Positions 1 through 9,399 of a stretch of 28,883 nt of DNA are shown here, piece after piece (position 1 is the stretch's first letter; each line of letters opens with the position of its first letter). The position numbers and the translations under genes are program-made. The notes under the pieces are model-generated. The model saw nothing but the letters and a program-made list of their open reading frames with translations, was not told the DNA's origin and ran no database searches. Source of the DNA: a virus. The stretch lies in IMG/VR virus record IMGVR_UViG_3300047392_000072, positions 1-28,883 of that record; one strand, given 5' to 3'.

Positions 1-3000
1 GTCACAAAAGATCGTCCTGATATTTTGAATGCGCTAGAAGAAGGATACTCTCTTGAAGAAATTGCAGATCATTTTGGTAAAAATGCCCCACCTAAACCAG
101 AAGCAGAAAAGCAAGAAGATCCAAGTTTAGGTCGTGTCGCTGCTGGTTTAGCTGCTGATATTGCTGTAGCGGAAGGTGCTAAATATGCTGGAGCAGGTGC
201 TGGGGCAGCTTTAGGTTCAGCTGGATTTTCTCTTGGACCTGTAGGAGTAGTTACCGTTCCCGCTGGAGCGGCGGCAGGATATGTAACAGGAGCATTAGGG
301 GGCGGATGGACTGGCTCTATTCTTGCCCAAAAGATTGAAGGAGCAAAAGAAATCAATTACGGCAGAGCTACTGTCGATACGCTTTTGAATCTTATCCCAG
401 CAGTTAAAGTTGGCAAGGCAGGTGGCAAGTTGCTCAAAGCATCAACAGCACTTGCGAAACGCCCTATTAGAACCGGCATGGCTCTTGGAGCAGTAGCAAC
501 TCCAACATACATGGCAGTTGACGAGATTCAAGATAGAAAAGATTACACGCTTGAGGACTATCTGAAAGCGACAGGAACAAGCATGGCTTTAGGTGCTGGG
601 CTTGGTCTTGCCGAAAGGAAGCTGACTAATGGGATATTGAAGATTAGGAACAAAACTCCAGATGAAATTAATCAACTGATTGCTAAGGGAGATCCGACAA
701 CCATTGAGCTAGTTGACACATTAACCGCTGGAGTCACTCCTCAAGACGTAAAGATGGCACCAGCAAGCGTTGCTGAATACATTCAAGGCATGATGAAAGG
801 TGGCACTGCAACTGTTGCTCCTAGCCGAGTGCTTGGATATGACGCTACCACTGCCGCTAAAAAAGCTCAGTCATCAATCGAAGCAGTTCAAGGCACAGCG
901 GGAAATGTCGGCAAGCAGATTGATGACTACCTTGCAAAGAATCCTCAATATCGTGATGATGCAATAGCCGTTCTTGATGGGAAATCTCGCCCCAATCTTC
1001 CTGCTGAGTTGCTTGACAATCTTCTGTATGGAAGAAACAAGATCAGAACTGAGCAGCAGAGGATGATCGACATGCACAATTCTGGCGAGAAGATTCTCCC
1101 AAATGACAGAGCAGAACTGATCGAGGATAGCTTGAATCGCGGAGATTACTTGACCAGAGCTTACAGATTTTTCCAAGATGCAAACTACAAGCCATCAAAA
1201 GAAAAGTATGACGCACTAAAGAACAGTCTTGTTGCGGATGGCATGGATGAAGCTGACGCAAACAAATACTTGGCAGAGCTTCAGGCTAAAATGAAAGGCA
1301 ATCCAGAAGACTTCTCTAATTTCATGCGAGGTACTGGAACTCCTAATGTATTAAAAAGAAGAAAAGATGTCTCTCCAGAATTAGAGGATTTTCTTGGTCT
1401 AATAAAAGAGCCTGGACAAAGAGTCGGCACCACTATGTCCATCCTAAACAGGATGAACGAATATGCTGAAGCTGATGCCAAAATTGCAAAAGCTCTATTC
1501 GACTCTGGAGCAGCAGTCAAAGCTGCTGATGTAAAACAAGGTCTTCAACCGTTAAGACTCAAGCGTGGAAACGCAATGCTTAATGGCGAGGAGTTGTATG
1601 TTGATCCAGCAGTCCAGACAGCAATCAACAAAATTTATGCTGGCGGAATAGATGAGCAAGCTAATCTTGCTGCCAAGCGTGTAATGCAAGACATTTATGA
1701 AACTGCTGTGTCTGGACTCAAGTCTGCCAAAGTAATTGGAAACGTTTCATCATATTTAATTCAGGCACCTAGCAACCTTGCTATTACTCTTGCAGCGGGA
1801 ATGAATCCATTCCTAGGTCTTGGCAATGCAGTCAGAATGTCTCTTGGGACGCTTGCTGGCACAAAAGCTGGAGGACTACCAATGATTAAGAAGGTAGCAA
1901 ATCAAGCCCCTCCGTTAACCATGGAGAAGTTTGAAGACTTGAAAAAACGTGGGATGATAACTGGCAACGTTGTTTTTGAAGACATTAAAGCTGGCTTGCA
2001 AGGAAAGCGTTTGGGTAAAGCATTCCAAAAAGCAACTGATGTTCCTGGTAGGGTTTACAGCTTGCCAGATAACATCTTCAGAATTGTCAACTATGAGAAC
2101 AATGCTCATGTCTTACAGAAGATGATGCCAACTGCAACTGAGGAGCAGATCAAAGAAATGGCAGCAAGGATGACAACAAAGTCATATCCAAATTACGACT
2201 CTGTAAGTCCTGAGCTAAAAGCACTTTCCAGAGCAGGTGTCATGCCGCAGTTTGTAACATACTCTCTTGAGTTTGTAAGAAGTCAACTTGGGCAAGCAAA
2301 GCTCATTAAGCAAATGGCAGATGGCACTCTTCCTGCGAAACTTGGAGATGAGTTTAAGAACATCCCAGTTAATGCGGAAGCAATGAAAAAAGAGGCAGCA
2401 AAACGCCTTGCTGCTATGACTACTGCATACGCTGCTGCCACATATGGCATTAATCAATTCAATCGAAACACGTTCACCGAAGAACAAGAAAGAGCTTATC
2501 GAGATACTGTTGCGGCAGACTTTGAGAGAGACAAGCCTCTTTTGCTTTACAAGAAAAAAGATGGTTCAATTGGATCAATCAACACTGCTTACTATCTTCC
2601 TCAAACTATTCCAGCAAACTTGGTAATGTCTGTTTTGAGGGGTGAAGACGTAGATGAAGGAACCGACAACCTGCTTAAACTACTTGGGGCTGAGCTTGTT
2701 GGTGAGGGGTCGTTTGCTGCTCAAGGATTAAGTTCTTTGGTTTCTGGAAGAGATTTCAAGACTGGAGACTTGGTATCTAACGATCCTAATATCGTTGGTA
2801 ATAGACTTGATCGACTTGCGGATTTCGGCAAAGAGTTTGTTCCGACAACGATTACAACTATGCAGAAGCCTGGCAAGACTATGCAGGAAAAGCTAACGCG
2901 CCAAGCTGGTATTCGCGAGGAAACAAGAACAATCCCAGAAGGATTTGGATTCAAGGCAAGAGGAATCCACGAAGCTCTTGGAAACATTAAGTCAACCATG

Positions 3001-3579
3001 TCTGGGCATGAATACAAACTTAGAGATGGGAAAATATCTCAAGAAGAATACAACGCTCTAATTGCCAATGAGCAAAACAACTATGCTGGCAATATGCAGA
3101 AAATGTTGGAGCATGTAAAAAACTTGCGCACTCTTGGTGAGACTGATGAAACTATTGTTCCAATGCTTCAGAAGGCTAAGTTCTCAAGCATCGACACATT
3201 GAATTTGCTTGAAGGCAAAATCGAACCATACAATCCAGTCAAAGAAAAAACCACATCTGAGGTTCTGGATGAATTGGTTGGAGCAAATGATTCTGAAACC
3301 CAAAACAACATTAGAGGTCTTGTAAAGAAAGATCCAATTATGGGTAATAAGGTTCTTGCTGCATACAAAGAAAGAGCAAGAACTAAAGGTATTGTCCTTA
3401 CTCCAAAAGAAACCCTTCTAGCTGGATTGCCAACAAACGAAAAAGTGGAAAGGGTTTTCCCGCAAATCCAAGCAAGCAACAATCCCGATGGTGAGATTAG
3501 AAGGCTATTCAAGAAAAAAATCTTGACTGAAACCGATGTAAAAGCCATTGAGATCAGGAGGAAATTGGGTTCAAATTGA
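1..3579 (+). CDS. Large internal virion / DNA-ejection protein, 5' truncated
   Basis: The reading frame is open from base 1, so the gene begins left of the window and about 1192 residues are visible; the first start-like codon (TTG at 25) is not the real start. Near the visible N-terminus is a short helical motif (ALEEGYSLEEIADHFG), followed by a long Gly/Ala-rich hydrophobic stretch at about residues 45-105 of the kind seen in membrane-interacting ejection proteins. The middle and C-terminal parts are long, helical and charged, without cysteine clusters or catalytic motifs. The segment YPNYDSVSPELKALSRAG resembles segments I associate with very large internal proteins of podoviruses. Size, the glycine-zipper-like segment and position directly before the small terminase suggest an internal or ejected protein. 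That role is inferred from context, and a large polyvalent protein is the main alternative. The gene looks more AT-rich than the portal and capsid genes. Confidence 0.6.
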   Translation, partial: VTKDRPDILNALEEGYSLEEIADHFGKNAPPKPEAEKQEDPSLGRVAAGLAADIAVAEGAKYAGAGAGAALGSAGFSLGPVGVVTVPAGAAAGYVTGALGGGWTGSILAQKIEGAKEINYGRATVDTLLNLIPAVKVGKAGGKLLKASTALAKRPIRTGMALGAVATPTYMAVDEIQDRKDYTLEDYLKATGTSMALGAGLGLAERKLTNGILKIRNKTPDEINQLIAKGDPTTIELVDTLTAGVTPQDVKMAPASVAEYIQGMMKGGTATVAPSRVLGYDATTAAKKAQSSIEAVQGTAGNVGKQIDDYLAKNPQYRDDAIAVLDGKSRPNLPAELLDNLLYGRNKIRTEQQRMIDMHNSGEKILPNDRAELIEDSLNRGDYLTRAYRFFQDANYKPSKEKYDALKNSLVADGMDEADANKYLAELQAKMKGNPEDFSNFMRGTGTPNVLKRRKDVSPELEDFLGLIKEPGQRVGTTMSILNRMNEYAEADAKIAKALFDSGAAVKAADVKQGLQPLRLKRGNAMLNGEELYVDPAVQTAINKIYAGGIDEQANLAAKRVMQDIYETAVSGLKSAKVIGNVSSYLIQAPSNLAITLAAGMNPFLGLGNAVRMSLGTLAGTKAGGLPMIKKVANQAPPLTMEKFEDLKKRGMITGNVVFEDIKAGLQGKRLGKAFQKATDVPGRVYSLPDNIFRIVNYENNAHVLQKMMPTATEEQIKEMAARMTTKSYPNYDSVSPELKALSRAGVMPQFVTYSLEFVRSQLGQAKLIKQMADGTLPAKLGDEFKNIPVNAEAMKKEAAKRLAAMTTAYAAATYGINQFNRNTFTEEQERAYRDTVAADFERDKPLLLYKKKDGSIGSINTAYYLPQTIPANLVMSVLRGEDVDEGTDNLLKLLGAELVGEGSFAAQGLSSLVSGRDFKTGDLVSNDPNIVGNRLDRLADFGKEFVPTTITTMQKPGKTMQEKLTRQAGIREETRTIPEGFGFKARGIHEALGNIKSTMSGHEYKLRDGKISQEEYNALIANEQNNYAGNMQKMLEHVKNLRTLGETDETIVPMLQKAKFSSIDTLNLLEGKIEPYNPVKEKTTSEVLDELVGANDSETQNNIRGLVKKDPIMGNKVLAAYKERARTKGIVLTPKETLLAGLPTNEKVERVFPQIQASNNPDGEIRRLFKKKILTETDVKAIEIRRKLGSN

Positions 3580-4190
3580 ACTTAGTTCCGCGATTAGCAA
3601 CACAACCTATGAGCGAAGAACAACTCCAGAAGCTGAAAGAAAACTACTACGACGAACGCGCGGATAAAGCCGAATGGTTCTTGGAGGTAAGGGAACGTGC
3701 AAAGTCCCTGCCTCGCAACAACATCGAACACTACGCTCCGAATAAGGCGGCGTTGGTGCTGTATCTGCTAGCGCAAGGAGCAAGGATTAGCGAGATTCAG
3801 AAGAAGACTGGAGTTGGTCGTGACATCATTCGCTCGCTGGAGTGGAGGCATAACGATACCCTAGAGACGAAGCGCAAGGAATTCTCCATGCGTTACGCTA
3901 TTGCAGCGCAGGAATACACCGACCTGCTGTTTGAGCGAGCCAATCAACTCTTCGATGACCCAGACAGTCTTGCCAAAATCTCCCCTGAAAAGCTAGCAAT
4001 CACTGTTGGCATCCTAACCGACAAAGCCGCCCAACTTACTGGCATGGCAACCACTGTTGTCGAACACCGCAAGGGAGCTAGCATTGATGACGCAGCGAGA
4101 ATCATTTCTGAAGCAAAAGCAAGGATTGCGAACAAAATAAAAGAAAGCGCAATCGACGTTGAATTTGTTGACGTTTCAAAAGAATCTTGA
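3576..4190 (+). CDS. terS: Terminase small subunit (probable)
   Basis: 204-residue protein. Residues about 64-90 contain a helix-turn-helix (ARISEIQKKTGVGRDIIRS) suited to binding packaging DNA, followed by a helical oligomerisation-type region. The start used is TTG at 3576, overlapping the previous stop (TTGA), with AGGAGG about 14 nt upstream. An ATG at 3609 in the same frame is the alternative but has no visible ribosome-binding site. Small terminase subunits recognise the phage genome and recruit the large subunit. The call rests on the HTH plus the position one gene before the large terminase, since these proteins are poorly conserved. Confidence 0.65.
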   Translation: MNLVPRLATQPMSEEQLQKLKENYYDERADKAEWFLEVRERAKSLPRNNIEHYAPNKAALVLYLLAQGARISEIQKKTGVGRDIIRSLEWRHNDTLETKRKEFSMRYAIAAQEYTDLLFERANQLFDDPDSLAKISPEKLAITVGILTDKAAQLTGMATTVVEHRKGASIDDAARIISEAKARIANKIKESAIDVEFVDVSKES

Positions 4191-4197
4191 TAAAAAC

Positions 4198-4232
4198 AAG
4201 CGTCAACCAGATGTGTGGTCTAGTTGACGCTT
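4198..4232 (+). terminator. Perfect hairpin after terS
   Basis: Arms 4198-4207 and 4223-4232 pair perfectly over 10 bp (AAGCGTCAAC with GTTGACGCTT) around a 15-nt loop, 8 nt after the terS stop. Only TTTAA follows, so termination would be weak. It may instead protect the mRNA end or mark the edge of the inserted HNH gene. Confidence 0.5.
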
Positions 4233-4247
4233 TAACACGATACATAA

Positions 4248-4772
4248 ATGAGTATGAAAAGTGCTGAAAAAAATAAGTCAGAACAATTGCTTGATGTCAA
4301 CGATATATTCAAGTATTTGGATTACAACCCCGAGTCTGGAGTCTTTGTCTGGAAAGTGAAAACTAAGACAAGCAATGTTGGAGATGTCGCTGGTAATACA
4401 AATTGGCGTGGATACACATCAATCTGGATCAATGGCGTTCAATACTATGCCCACAGATTAGCTTGGGCGTTTTGCAATGGTTGCTTTCCTCGCGGAGATA
4501 TTGACCATATCAACGAAAACAAATCAGATAACAGGATTGCGAATCTTAGAACTGCAAGTCGATCCCAAAACATGTTTAACCGAGGCAGGAATAAGAATAA
4601 TACATCTGGGATAAAAGGGGTTGCATTCTGCAAGGCTACAGGAAAATGGCGCGCGCAAATAACCGTTGATAGAAAAAACTTGAACATTGGGCGATTCAAG
4701 ACGAAAGAAGAAGCAGCGAATGCCTACATGGTAAAAGCTCAAGAACTTAGAGGAGAGTTTGCAAAATGCTAA
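4248..4772 (+). CDS. HNH homing-type endonuclease with AP2 DNA-binding domain
   Basis: 174 residues. An HNH_3-type core spans about 67-112, with YAHRLAWA (His69), DHIN (Asp86, His87, Asn89), Asn95 and NLR at 99-101, all in the expected spacing. A C-terminal AP2-type DNA-binding domain spans about 119-170 (SGIKGVAF, KWRAQI, GRFKTKEEAANAY). Such free-standing HNH-AP2 genes are mobile and cut intron- or intergene-less alleles to spread. It sits between the two terminase genes, which are usually adjacent, behind a hairpin. Its stop codon lies inside the start of terL (ATGCTAA), so terL translation is coupled to it. The catalytic residues appear intact. ATG at 4248 was chosen; ATG 4254 is equally possible. 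Confidence 0.9.
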   Translation: MSMKSAEKNKSEQLLDVNDIFKYLDYNPESGVFVWKVKTKTSNVGDVAGNTNWRGYTSIWINGVQYYAHRLAWAFCNGCFPRGDIDHINENKSDNRIANLRTASRSQNMFNRGRNKNNTSGIKGVAFCKATGKWRAQITVDRKNLNIGRFKTKEEAANAYMVKAQELRGEFAKC

Positions 4773-6367
4773 AATGGACAGAACACCCAGTTCTCCCTAT
4801 TCCGACTGATGAGGAGATTTGCTTAATGACTCCAGAGGAATTGATGGAGATTCATCAAATCCGCGAGGAAGCTATTCGCAATGCCATTAAAGATCCGTTC
4901 CGATATGGATGGAAGTTCGAGAACTGGAGAAAGCTAGAAAAGTGCCTTGAGACTAGGAATGAGGCACTTATCAGTGGTGGGAATCGCTCATCGAAAACGC
5001 AGGTCGGGGCTTACTTTGTGGTAAAAGCTGCTATCGAAAATCCAAACTCTGACATATTCTGCTTTGCTCAGAATGCCGAGGTATCTATTCGCCAGCAGCA
5101 AGCTGCCGTGTATGACTGGATGCCAGCCGAGTTTAAGAGTAAGCAGACAAGCCAGAACACCTATCTCTCTTACTCTAGGAAAAACGGATGGACTGACAAC
5201 TCGTTAATCTTGCCAAATGGATCGAGGATTTCATTTAAGACGTATGCTGCGTTTGCGAACAACCAGACCATCCTAGAAGGCGCGGAACTTGGTTCCAAGG
5301 AGGCGACATGGCTGAATATCGGTGCATGGTGCGACGAGATGCTTGGTGGTCCAGAACTAGTCGATACGCTCAGATTTCGACTCGCCACAAGGAATAGTAA
5401 AATGATGCTAACCTTCACTCCGATCTTTGGATATACGGAGCTAATCAAACAGTATCTTGACGGGGCAAAGGTCATTGAAAGCAGAGAAGCCGAGCTACTA
5501 GATGGTGAAATCGTCCCAACAATCCTTGAGTGCAAAAACATCAAGGGGACGGTTCATTACTTCCACTCACAGGACAATCCATTTGGCGGATATGAGCGTA
5601 TTAAGCAGACACTCGCTGGCAAAACGCGAGAGGAGATATTGATTCGAGCATACGGAATCCCGACTAAAGCTGCCGCCACCAAGTTCCCGAAATTCAACAA
5701 GGTGGTAAACGTAGTCGATCCAGAGAAGATCCCCACCACAAACGTCACCAGATACCACATCATCGACCCTGCTGGATCAAAGAACTGGTTCATGTGCTGG
5801 ATTGCCGTGGACGAAACTGGCACGATGTGGGTGTATCGTGAATGGCCTGGAGTCGATGTGGGTGATTGGGCTGAGTGGCGAGGTGGGAAGTGGGTGCCTG
5901 GAGATGGCGCCAAAGGGCAAGGCTACGGCATCCGAGACTACGTTGACCTCATCCAAGAGATGGAAGGCGACGAGGAGATATTCGAGCGTCTGATCGACCC
6001 ACGCCTAGGTGCTGCCAAGTATCAAGTGCAGGACGGATCATCGTCGATTATTGAGGATTTGAACGACATTGGCATGGTCTGCATCCCTGCTCCTGGGCTA
6101 GACATTGATGATGGACTGCAAGCATTGATCGGGAAAATGGCATGGGACACAACTAAGCCGTTGGATTCTGTCAATCGTCCCCATTTCTACGTCAGTTCCG
6201 ACTGTGAGAATATCATCCAAGCATTGTCGGAATACACTGGCGATGGTGGTCTAAAGGAAGCATGGAAAGACCCTATCGATGTTCTGCGCTATGCCGCAAT
6301 CTCAGGAATAGATCATGTTGACAATTCCGTCAGTTTTGTTACAACTCAGGGAGGTGGAGGTTATTAA
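4766..6367 (+). CDS. terL: Terminase large subunit (packaging ATPase/nuclease)
   Basis: 533 residues with both domains complete. The N-terminal ATPase has a Walker A at 71-78 (GGNRSSKT) and a Walker B at 182-191 (WLNIGAWCDE, acidic pair at its end). The C-terminal RNase H-like nuclease carries Asp334 (YHIIDPAG), Asp411 (RLIDPRLG) and Asp502/505 (DPIDVLRY). It pumps DNA into the prohead through the portal and cuts the concatemer. GAGGAG lies about 10 nt before ATG 4766, inside the upstream HNH gene, with a 7-nt overlap. The downstream start at 6369 is almost contiguous, so terL, the 86-residue gene and portal form one operon. Confidence 0.95.
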   Translation: MLKWTEHPVLPIPTDEEICLMTPEELMEIHQIREEAIRNAIKDPFRYGWKFENWRKLEKCLETRNEALISGGNRSSKTQVGAYFVVKAAIENPNSDIFCFAQNAEVSIRQQQAAVYDWMPAEFKSKQTSQNTYLSYSRKNGWTDNSLILPNGSRISFKTYAAFANNQTILEGAELGSKEATWLNIGAWCDEMLGGPELVDTLRFRLATRNSKMMLTFTPIFGYTELIKQYLDGAKVIESREAELLDGEIVPTILECKNIKGTVHYFHSQDNPFGGYERIKQTLAGKTREEILIRAYGIPTKAAATKFPKFNKVVNVVDPEKIPTTNVTRYHIIDPAGSKNWFMCWIAVDETGTMWVYREWPGVDVGDWAEWRGGKWVPGDGAKGQGYGIRDYVDLIQEMEGDEEIFERLIDPRLGAAKYQVQDGSSSIIEDLNDIGMVCIPAPGLDIDDGLQALIGKMAWDTTKPLDSVNRPHFYVSSDCENIIQALSEYTGDGGLKEAWKDPIDVLRYAAISGIDHVDNSVSFVTTQGGGGY

Positions 6368-6368
6368 T

Positions 6369-6629
6369 ATGCCAGCAAAGAAAGAAGCAAAAAAGCGTGG
6401 TCGCCCAGCAAGGATCGTGGACGAGGTCGTCGTAGACATCTTGGAAGCACCCTTGAAGGCGAGGATTATCGGTTCTTGTCCGAATCCATCGTGGGCAAGA
6501 GCTAGGATCGACGGATTCAACGTCAACATTAAATGTCCAGTCAACATATCAAAACGCTTGATTGGCAAGGAAGTTGATGTTATTCTCGTCAAATCCGACC
6601 CTGAAGATTATTACCAGTATTTAGCATGA
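6369..6629 (+). CDS. Small basic phage protein, unknown
   Basis: 86 residues. The N-terminus is Lys/Arg-rich with an AT-hook-like KKRGRPAR, followed by a beta-rich section (ARIIGSCPNPSWARARIDG and IGKEVDVILV). The start is ATG 6369, preceded by a strong GGAGG 8-9 nt upstream; an upstream in-frame ATG at 6315 lies inside terL and is unlikely. It overlaps portal by 4 nt (ATGA). The C-terminal part resembles a small beta-barrel fold, but I do not recognise the family. Its position between terminase and portal suggests a packaging- or head-related role only by association. Confidence 0.75.
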   Translation: MPAKKEAKKRGRPARIVDEVVVDILEAPLKARIIGSCPNPSWARARIDGFNVNIKCPVNISKRLIGKEVDVILVKSDPEDYYQYLA

Positions 6630-8692
6630 ATGAAGTCCAAGAACTAGAAGACGAATCTCTTATCTATGTGGATAAGAAGCCAGACATCAATGCTTTGGCG
6701 GATGCCTACGATACTTGTCTGGTAGATCTGGACTACTATTTCGAGTCATGCTTGCGCTCATACAATGACCGTCGAAACATCTGGGATGGCAAGTCCGATG
6801 ACCTTCGCAAGAATGGTGCAAACGCATTTCCATGGCAAGGCGCATCCGACCAAGAAGTGAACGTGGTTGGTGAGCGCATCGACATGTATGTCGCACTGTT
6901 CGACCAAGCATTGTCTCGCTCGCACATCAAAGCGTTTCCTACATCAATGGCGGCTATGCCCAAGGCAGCAGTTGTTTCTGGATTCCTGAAATGGATGCGC
7001 TCAACCTACATTCCCGACTTCAAGCGTCAAATGGAACTAGGTGGCAACTATCTCATGGAGAAGGGTATCATGGTGTCTTACGTTGGCTGGAACCGCGAGA
7101 AGCGCACCTACCTGCAAAGTGTAAGCCTAGAGCAAATCGCCCAAGCATCACCCGACCTTGCCGAGATGATTCTTAGTGAGCAAGACGATGAGATGCTGAT
7201 TGATATGCTTCAGCAGTCGTTCCCTGACCTCTCCGTTAAACGTGCGAAGAAAGCAATCAAAGACCTGCGCAACATGGGTGTGGCAGAGATTCCGCTTTCC
7301 CGCCAAACGGTGGACTGCCCTGTAGTCTATGCTTGCGCTCCCGATGGCGAGGTGATGTTCCCCTCCTACATCTCAGATCCGCAACGCGCACCATACATGT
7401 TCTGGCGAACATTCCTTACGGCTCAGGAACTTGAGAAGAAGGTGACAAACGAAGGATGGGATCGGAAGTGGGTGGACAATGCCATTGAAACACTTCGCGG
7501 CAAAGACTCCATGTATCTCGATGGCGAGAAGGTCAAGACCCAGACTCGCCTACCAATTACCGATGACAACGACCTTGTCATGGTGGTTTACGCCTACCAA
7601 CGTCTAATCGACGAAGAAGATGGCTCCGAGGGCATTTACTGCACCGTGTTCCATCCGCAGACCGATGGTTACGCCAAGCATGAACTGCTGAATGGCTATG
7701 ATGATTACCCATTCGTGGTGACTCGCCTAGCTAACGACCAGAAGCGCATGTATGAGGTGCAGACGTTCTCTGACATCCTCCGTGGTCCACAGATGCAAAT
7801 CAAGACGGAGCGCGACAGTCGCATCGACCGTGCTTCCTTGGCTACCCTGCCACCGATCATGCACCCCGCTGGTCGTCCACCTTCGGACTGGGGTCCTGGT
7901 CGTCGAGTCCCCTATCGTCGCCTAGGAGAAATCGCCTTCGGTCCAATCCCGCCACGCGATGACGGATCTGTCGAAAGCGAGATGTCCATGCGCGCACAAG
8001 CTGACCGTGCTGTTGGTCTGGATCTTCAGAATCCCCTCTCCGCTGCACGGCAACAATACTTCATCGGCAAGTTCCTCGACCATGTTAAAGACGTTCTCAC
8101 GATGGCATGGAAGCTGTATCAGCGCATGGGACCGGATGAAGTGTTCTTCCAAGTCACTGGCAATCCCAATCCCCAAGTGATGACCAAGGGCAGCCCCGAC
8201 GAAGACTTCTCCATCATGGTATCATTTGATTCCTTGTCGAGTGATCCAGAGACGGCAGAGACGCAGCTGAAGAACATGGTGTCCCTTACCCAGCTTGACC
8301 GCAATGGCATCCTCGACATCAACAAGATTCTCGAGTTTGCCGCATCGTCGATCAATCCAATCTTCGCTGACTACGTCCTGCAACCAGTGGAGGAAGCGCA
8401 GCAGAAAGTGGCTAAGAACGTCACGGACGACCTTGCCAAGATCTTCTCTGGCATTGAAGTCCCTGCTCAACCGAATGGCGCACAGATTGCTATGCAGATG
8501 GTGCAAGCCTACGTCCAGCAACCTGATGTGGCGGCGAGAGCGCAGTCCGATGAGGCATTTGCAACACGTTTGCAGAAATACATGTCCCAGTATCAGTTCC
8601 AATTACAGCAAGCACAGAATGCTGAGATTGGTCGAATCGGCACAGCACCTGCGCAGATGGGCGGAATGACAACTCAAGGAATCCAACAATAA
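6626..8692 (+). CDS. Portal protein
   Basis: 688 residues, in the range of podovirus-type (P22-like) portals. Visible family features are an N-terminal NAFPWQGASDQEVNVVGERI segment, a central block around QTFSDILRGPQMQIKTERDS, and a C-terminal helical region rich in Gln and Ala (from about 600) that would form the crown/barrel. The portal is the dodecameric ring at the capsid vertex through which terL drives DNA. The order terS - terL - portal supports the call. Start ATG 6626 overlaps the previous stop (ATGA). The gene is visibly richer in G/C-ending codons than the first gene of the window. Confidence 0.88.
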   Translation: MNEVQELEDESLIYVDKKPDINALADAYDTCLVDLDYYFESCLRSYNDRRNIWDGKSDDLRKNGANAFPWQGASDQEVNVVGERIDMYVALFDQALSRSHIKAFPTSMAAMPKAAVVSGFLKWMRSTYIPDFKRQMELGGNYLMEKGIMVSYVGWNREKRTYLQSVSLEQIAQASPDLAEMILSEQDDEMLIDMLQQSFPDLSVKRAKKAIKDLRNMGVAEIPLSRQTVDCPVVYACAPDGEVMFPSYISDPQRAPYMFWRTFLTAQELEKKVTNEGWDRKWVDNAIETLRGKDSMYLDGEKVKTQTRLPITDDNDLVMVVYAYQRLIDEEDGSEGIYCTVFHPQTDGYAKHELLNGYDDYPFVVTRLANDQKRMYEVQTFSDILRGPQMQIKTERDSRIDRASLATLPPIMHPAGRPPSDWGPGRRVPYRRLGEIAFGPIPPRDDGSVESEMSMRAQADRAVGLDLQNPLSAARQQYFIGKFLDHVKDVLTMAWKLYQRMGPDEVFFQVTGNPNPQVMTKGSPDEDFSIMVSFDSLSSDPETAETQLKNMVSLTQLDRNGILDINKILEFAASSINPIFADYVLQPVEEAQQKVAKNVTDDLAKIFSGIEVPAQPNGAQIAMQMVQAYVQQPDVAARAQSDEAFATRLQKYMSQYQFQLQQAQNAEIGRIGTAPAQMGGMTTQGIQQ

Positions 8693-8717
8693 TTTTTAAC
8701 AATAACCAAAATAAAAT

Positions 8718-8984
8718 ATGCCAAACAATAAGAAAAAAAAGACCGAATCTGTTAGATATTTGCCAGCAGCACATCCCGATCAAACGCACGTTGTCGGAAA
8801 CGGTTATACTATATATAATCAAGATATGCCAATTCCTGGAAAAAAAGGAAGCATCCAACAAGGACCGCCTGTTAGTGCTATGCCTTACAAAGATTATATG
8901 CAGCGAGTGGAAACCCATAAAGCTAAATACTACAATAAAGAACGAGGCACTCCTTCTTCTACGACTCGCAGGATCATCAAGTAA
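8718..8984 (+). CDS. Small hypothetical protein downstream of portal
   Basis: 88 residues, Lys-rich at both ends, with a Gly/Pro-rich middle and no clear fold or catalytic motif. The A-rich leader before ATG 8718 has no Shine-Dalgarno sequence. Composition is more AT-rich than portal. I do not recognise the family. It heads the run of small proteins between portal and the reversed island. Confidence 0.6.
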   Translation: MPNNKKKKTESVRYLPAAHPDQTHVVGNGYTIYNQDMPIPGKKGSIQQGPPVSAMPYKDYMQRVETHKAKYYNKERGTPSSTTRRIIK

Positions 8985-8995
8985 ATGGTGGTGCA

Positions 8996-9172
8996 ATGAG
9001 AAAGAAGTCCACAGTCAATGCGGCAGGGAACTACACCAAGCCCACCATGAGGAAAGCATTGTTCAAGAAGATCAAAGCTGGAACCAAAGGTGGTGATCCT
9101 GGAGAGTGGAGCGGAAGAAAAGCACAGCTTCTTGCTAAAGAGTATAAGAAGAAAGGCGGGAGCTACCGATGA
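8996..9172 (+). CDS. Conserved 58-residue basic phage protein
   Basis: 58 residues, encoded from ATG 8996 to TGA 9172. The protein contains VNAAGNYTKPTMRK, then IKAGTKGGDPGEWSGRKAQ and ends KGGSYR. This pattern (NAAGNYTKP, GKPGQWSARKAQ, GGGYR) is one I recognise from many cyanophage and other environmental phage genomes, where it is annotated as unknown. It is strongly basic and Gly-rich, consistent with a nucleic-acid-associated or head-linked role, but no function is established to my knowledge. It overlaps the next gene by 4 nt. Confidence 0.8.
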   Translation: MRKKSTVNAAGNYTKPTMRKALFKKIKAGTKGGDPGEWSGRKAQLLAKEYKKKGGSYR

Positions 9173-9399
9173 AACCATCTCAGCAATCACTGAAGAACTG
9201 GACTGCCCAGAATTGGCGAACCTCCGATGGCAAGCCTAGCAAGGGCAAGAAACGCTATCTGCCAGATGCCGCATGGAGTTCATTAACTCCCGCCGAGAAA
9301 GCTGCTACGAATCGCGCTAAAGCTAAGGGCAACGCCCAAGGCAAGCAGTTCGTAAAGCAACCTAAGAAGATTGCCAAAAAAACATCCGCATACCGATAA
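9169..9399 (+). CDS. Conserved basic phage protein (KWT..WRT type)
   Basis: 76 residues. The N-terminus has QSLKNWTAQNWRTSDGKPS, the middle RYLPDAAWSSLTPAEKAAT and the C-terminus GKQFVKQPKKIAKKTSAYR. These three blocks recur in small phage proteins of the DUF5872-like type that travel with the preceding gene. It is very Lys-rich. Overlap by ATGA with the gene before and by one base with the gene after implies coupled translation. The biochemical role is unknown. Confidence 0.8.
   Translation: MKPSQQSLKNWTAQNWRTSDGKPSKGKKRYLPDAAWSSLTPAEKAATNRAKAKGNAQGKQFVKQPKKIAKKTSAYR

Noticed and set aside
3168-3548. 126-residue minus-strand frame inside the large virion gene
   Set aside because: It is antisense to a continuous long gene and has no ribosome-binding site or recognisable domain; the same holds for the other antisense frames in the structural genes.
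6667-6675. Perfect DnaA box TGTGGATAA
   Set aside because: It is a single copy inside the portal coding sequence (YVDK) with no second box or AT-rich unwinding region nearby.
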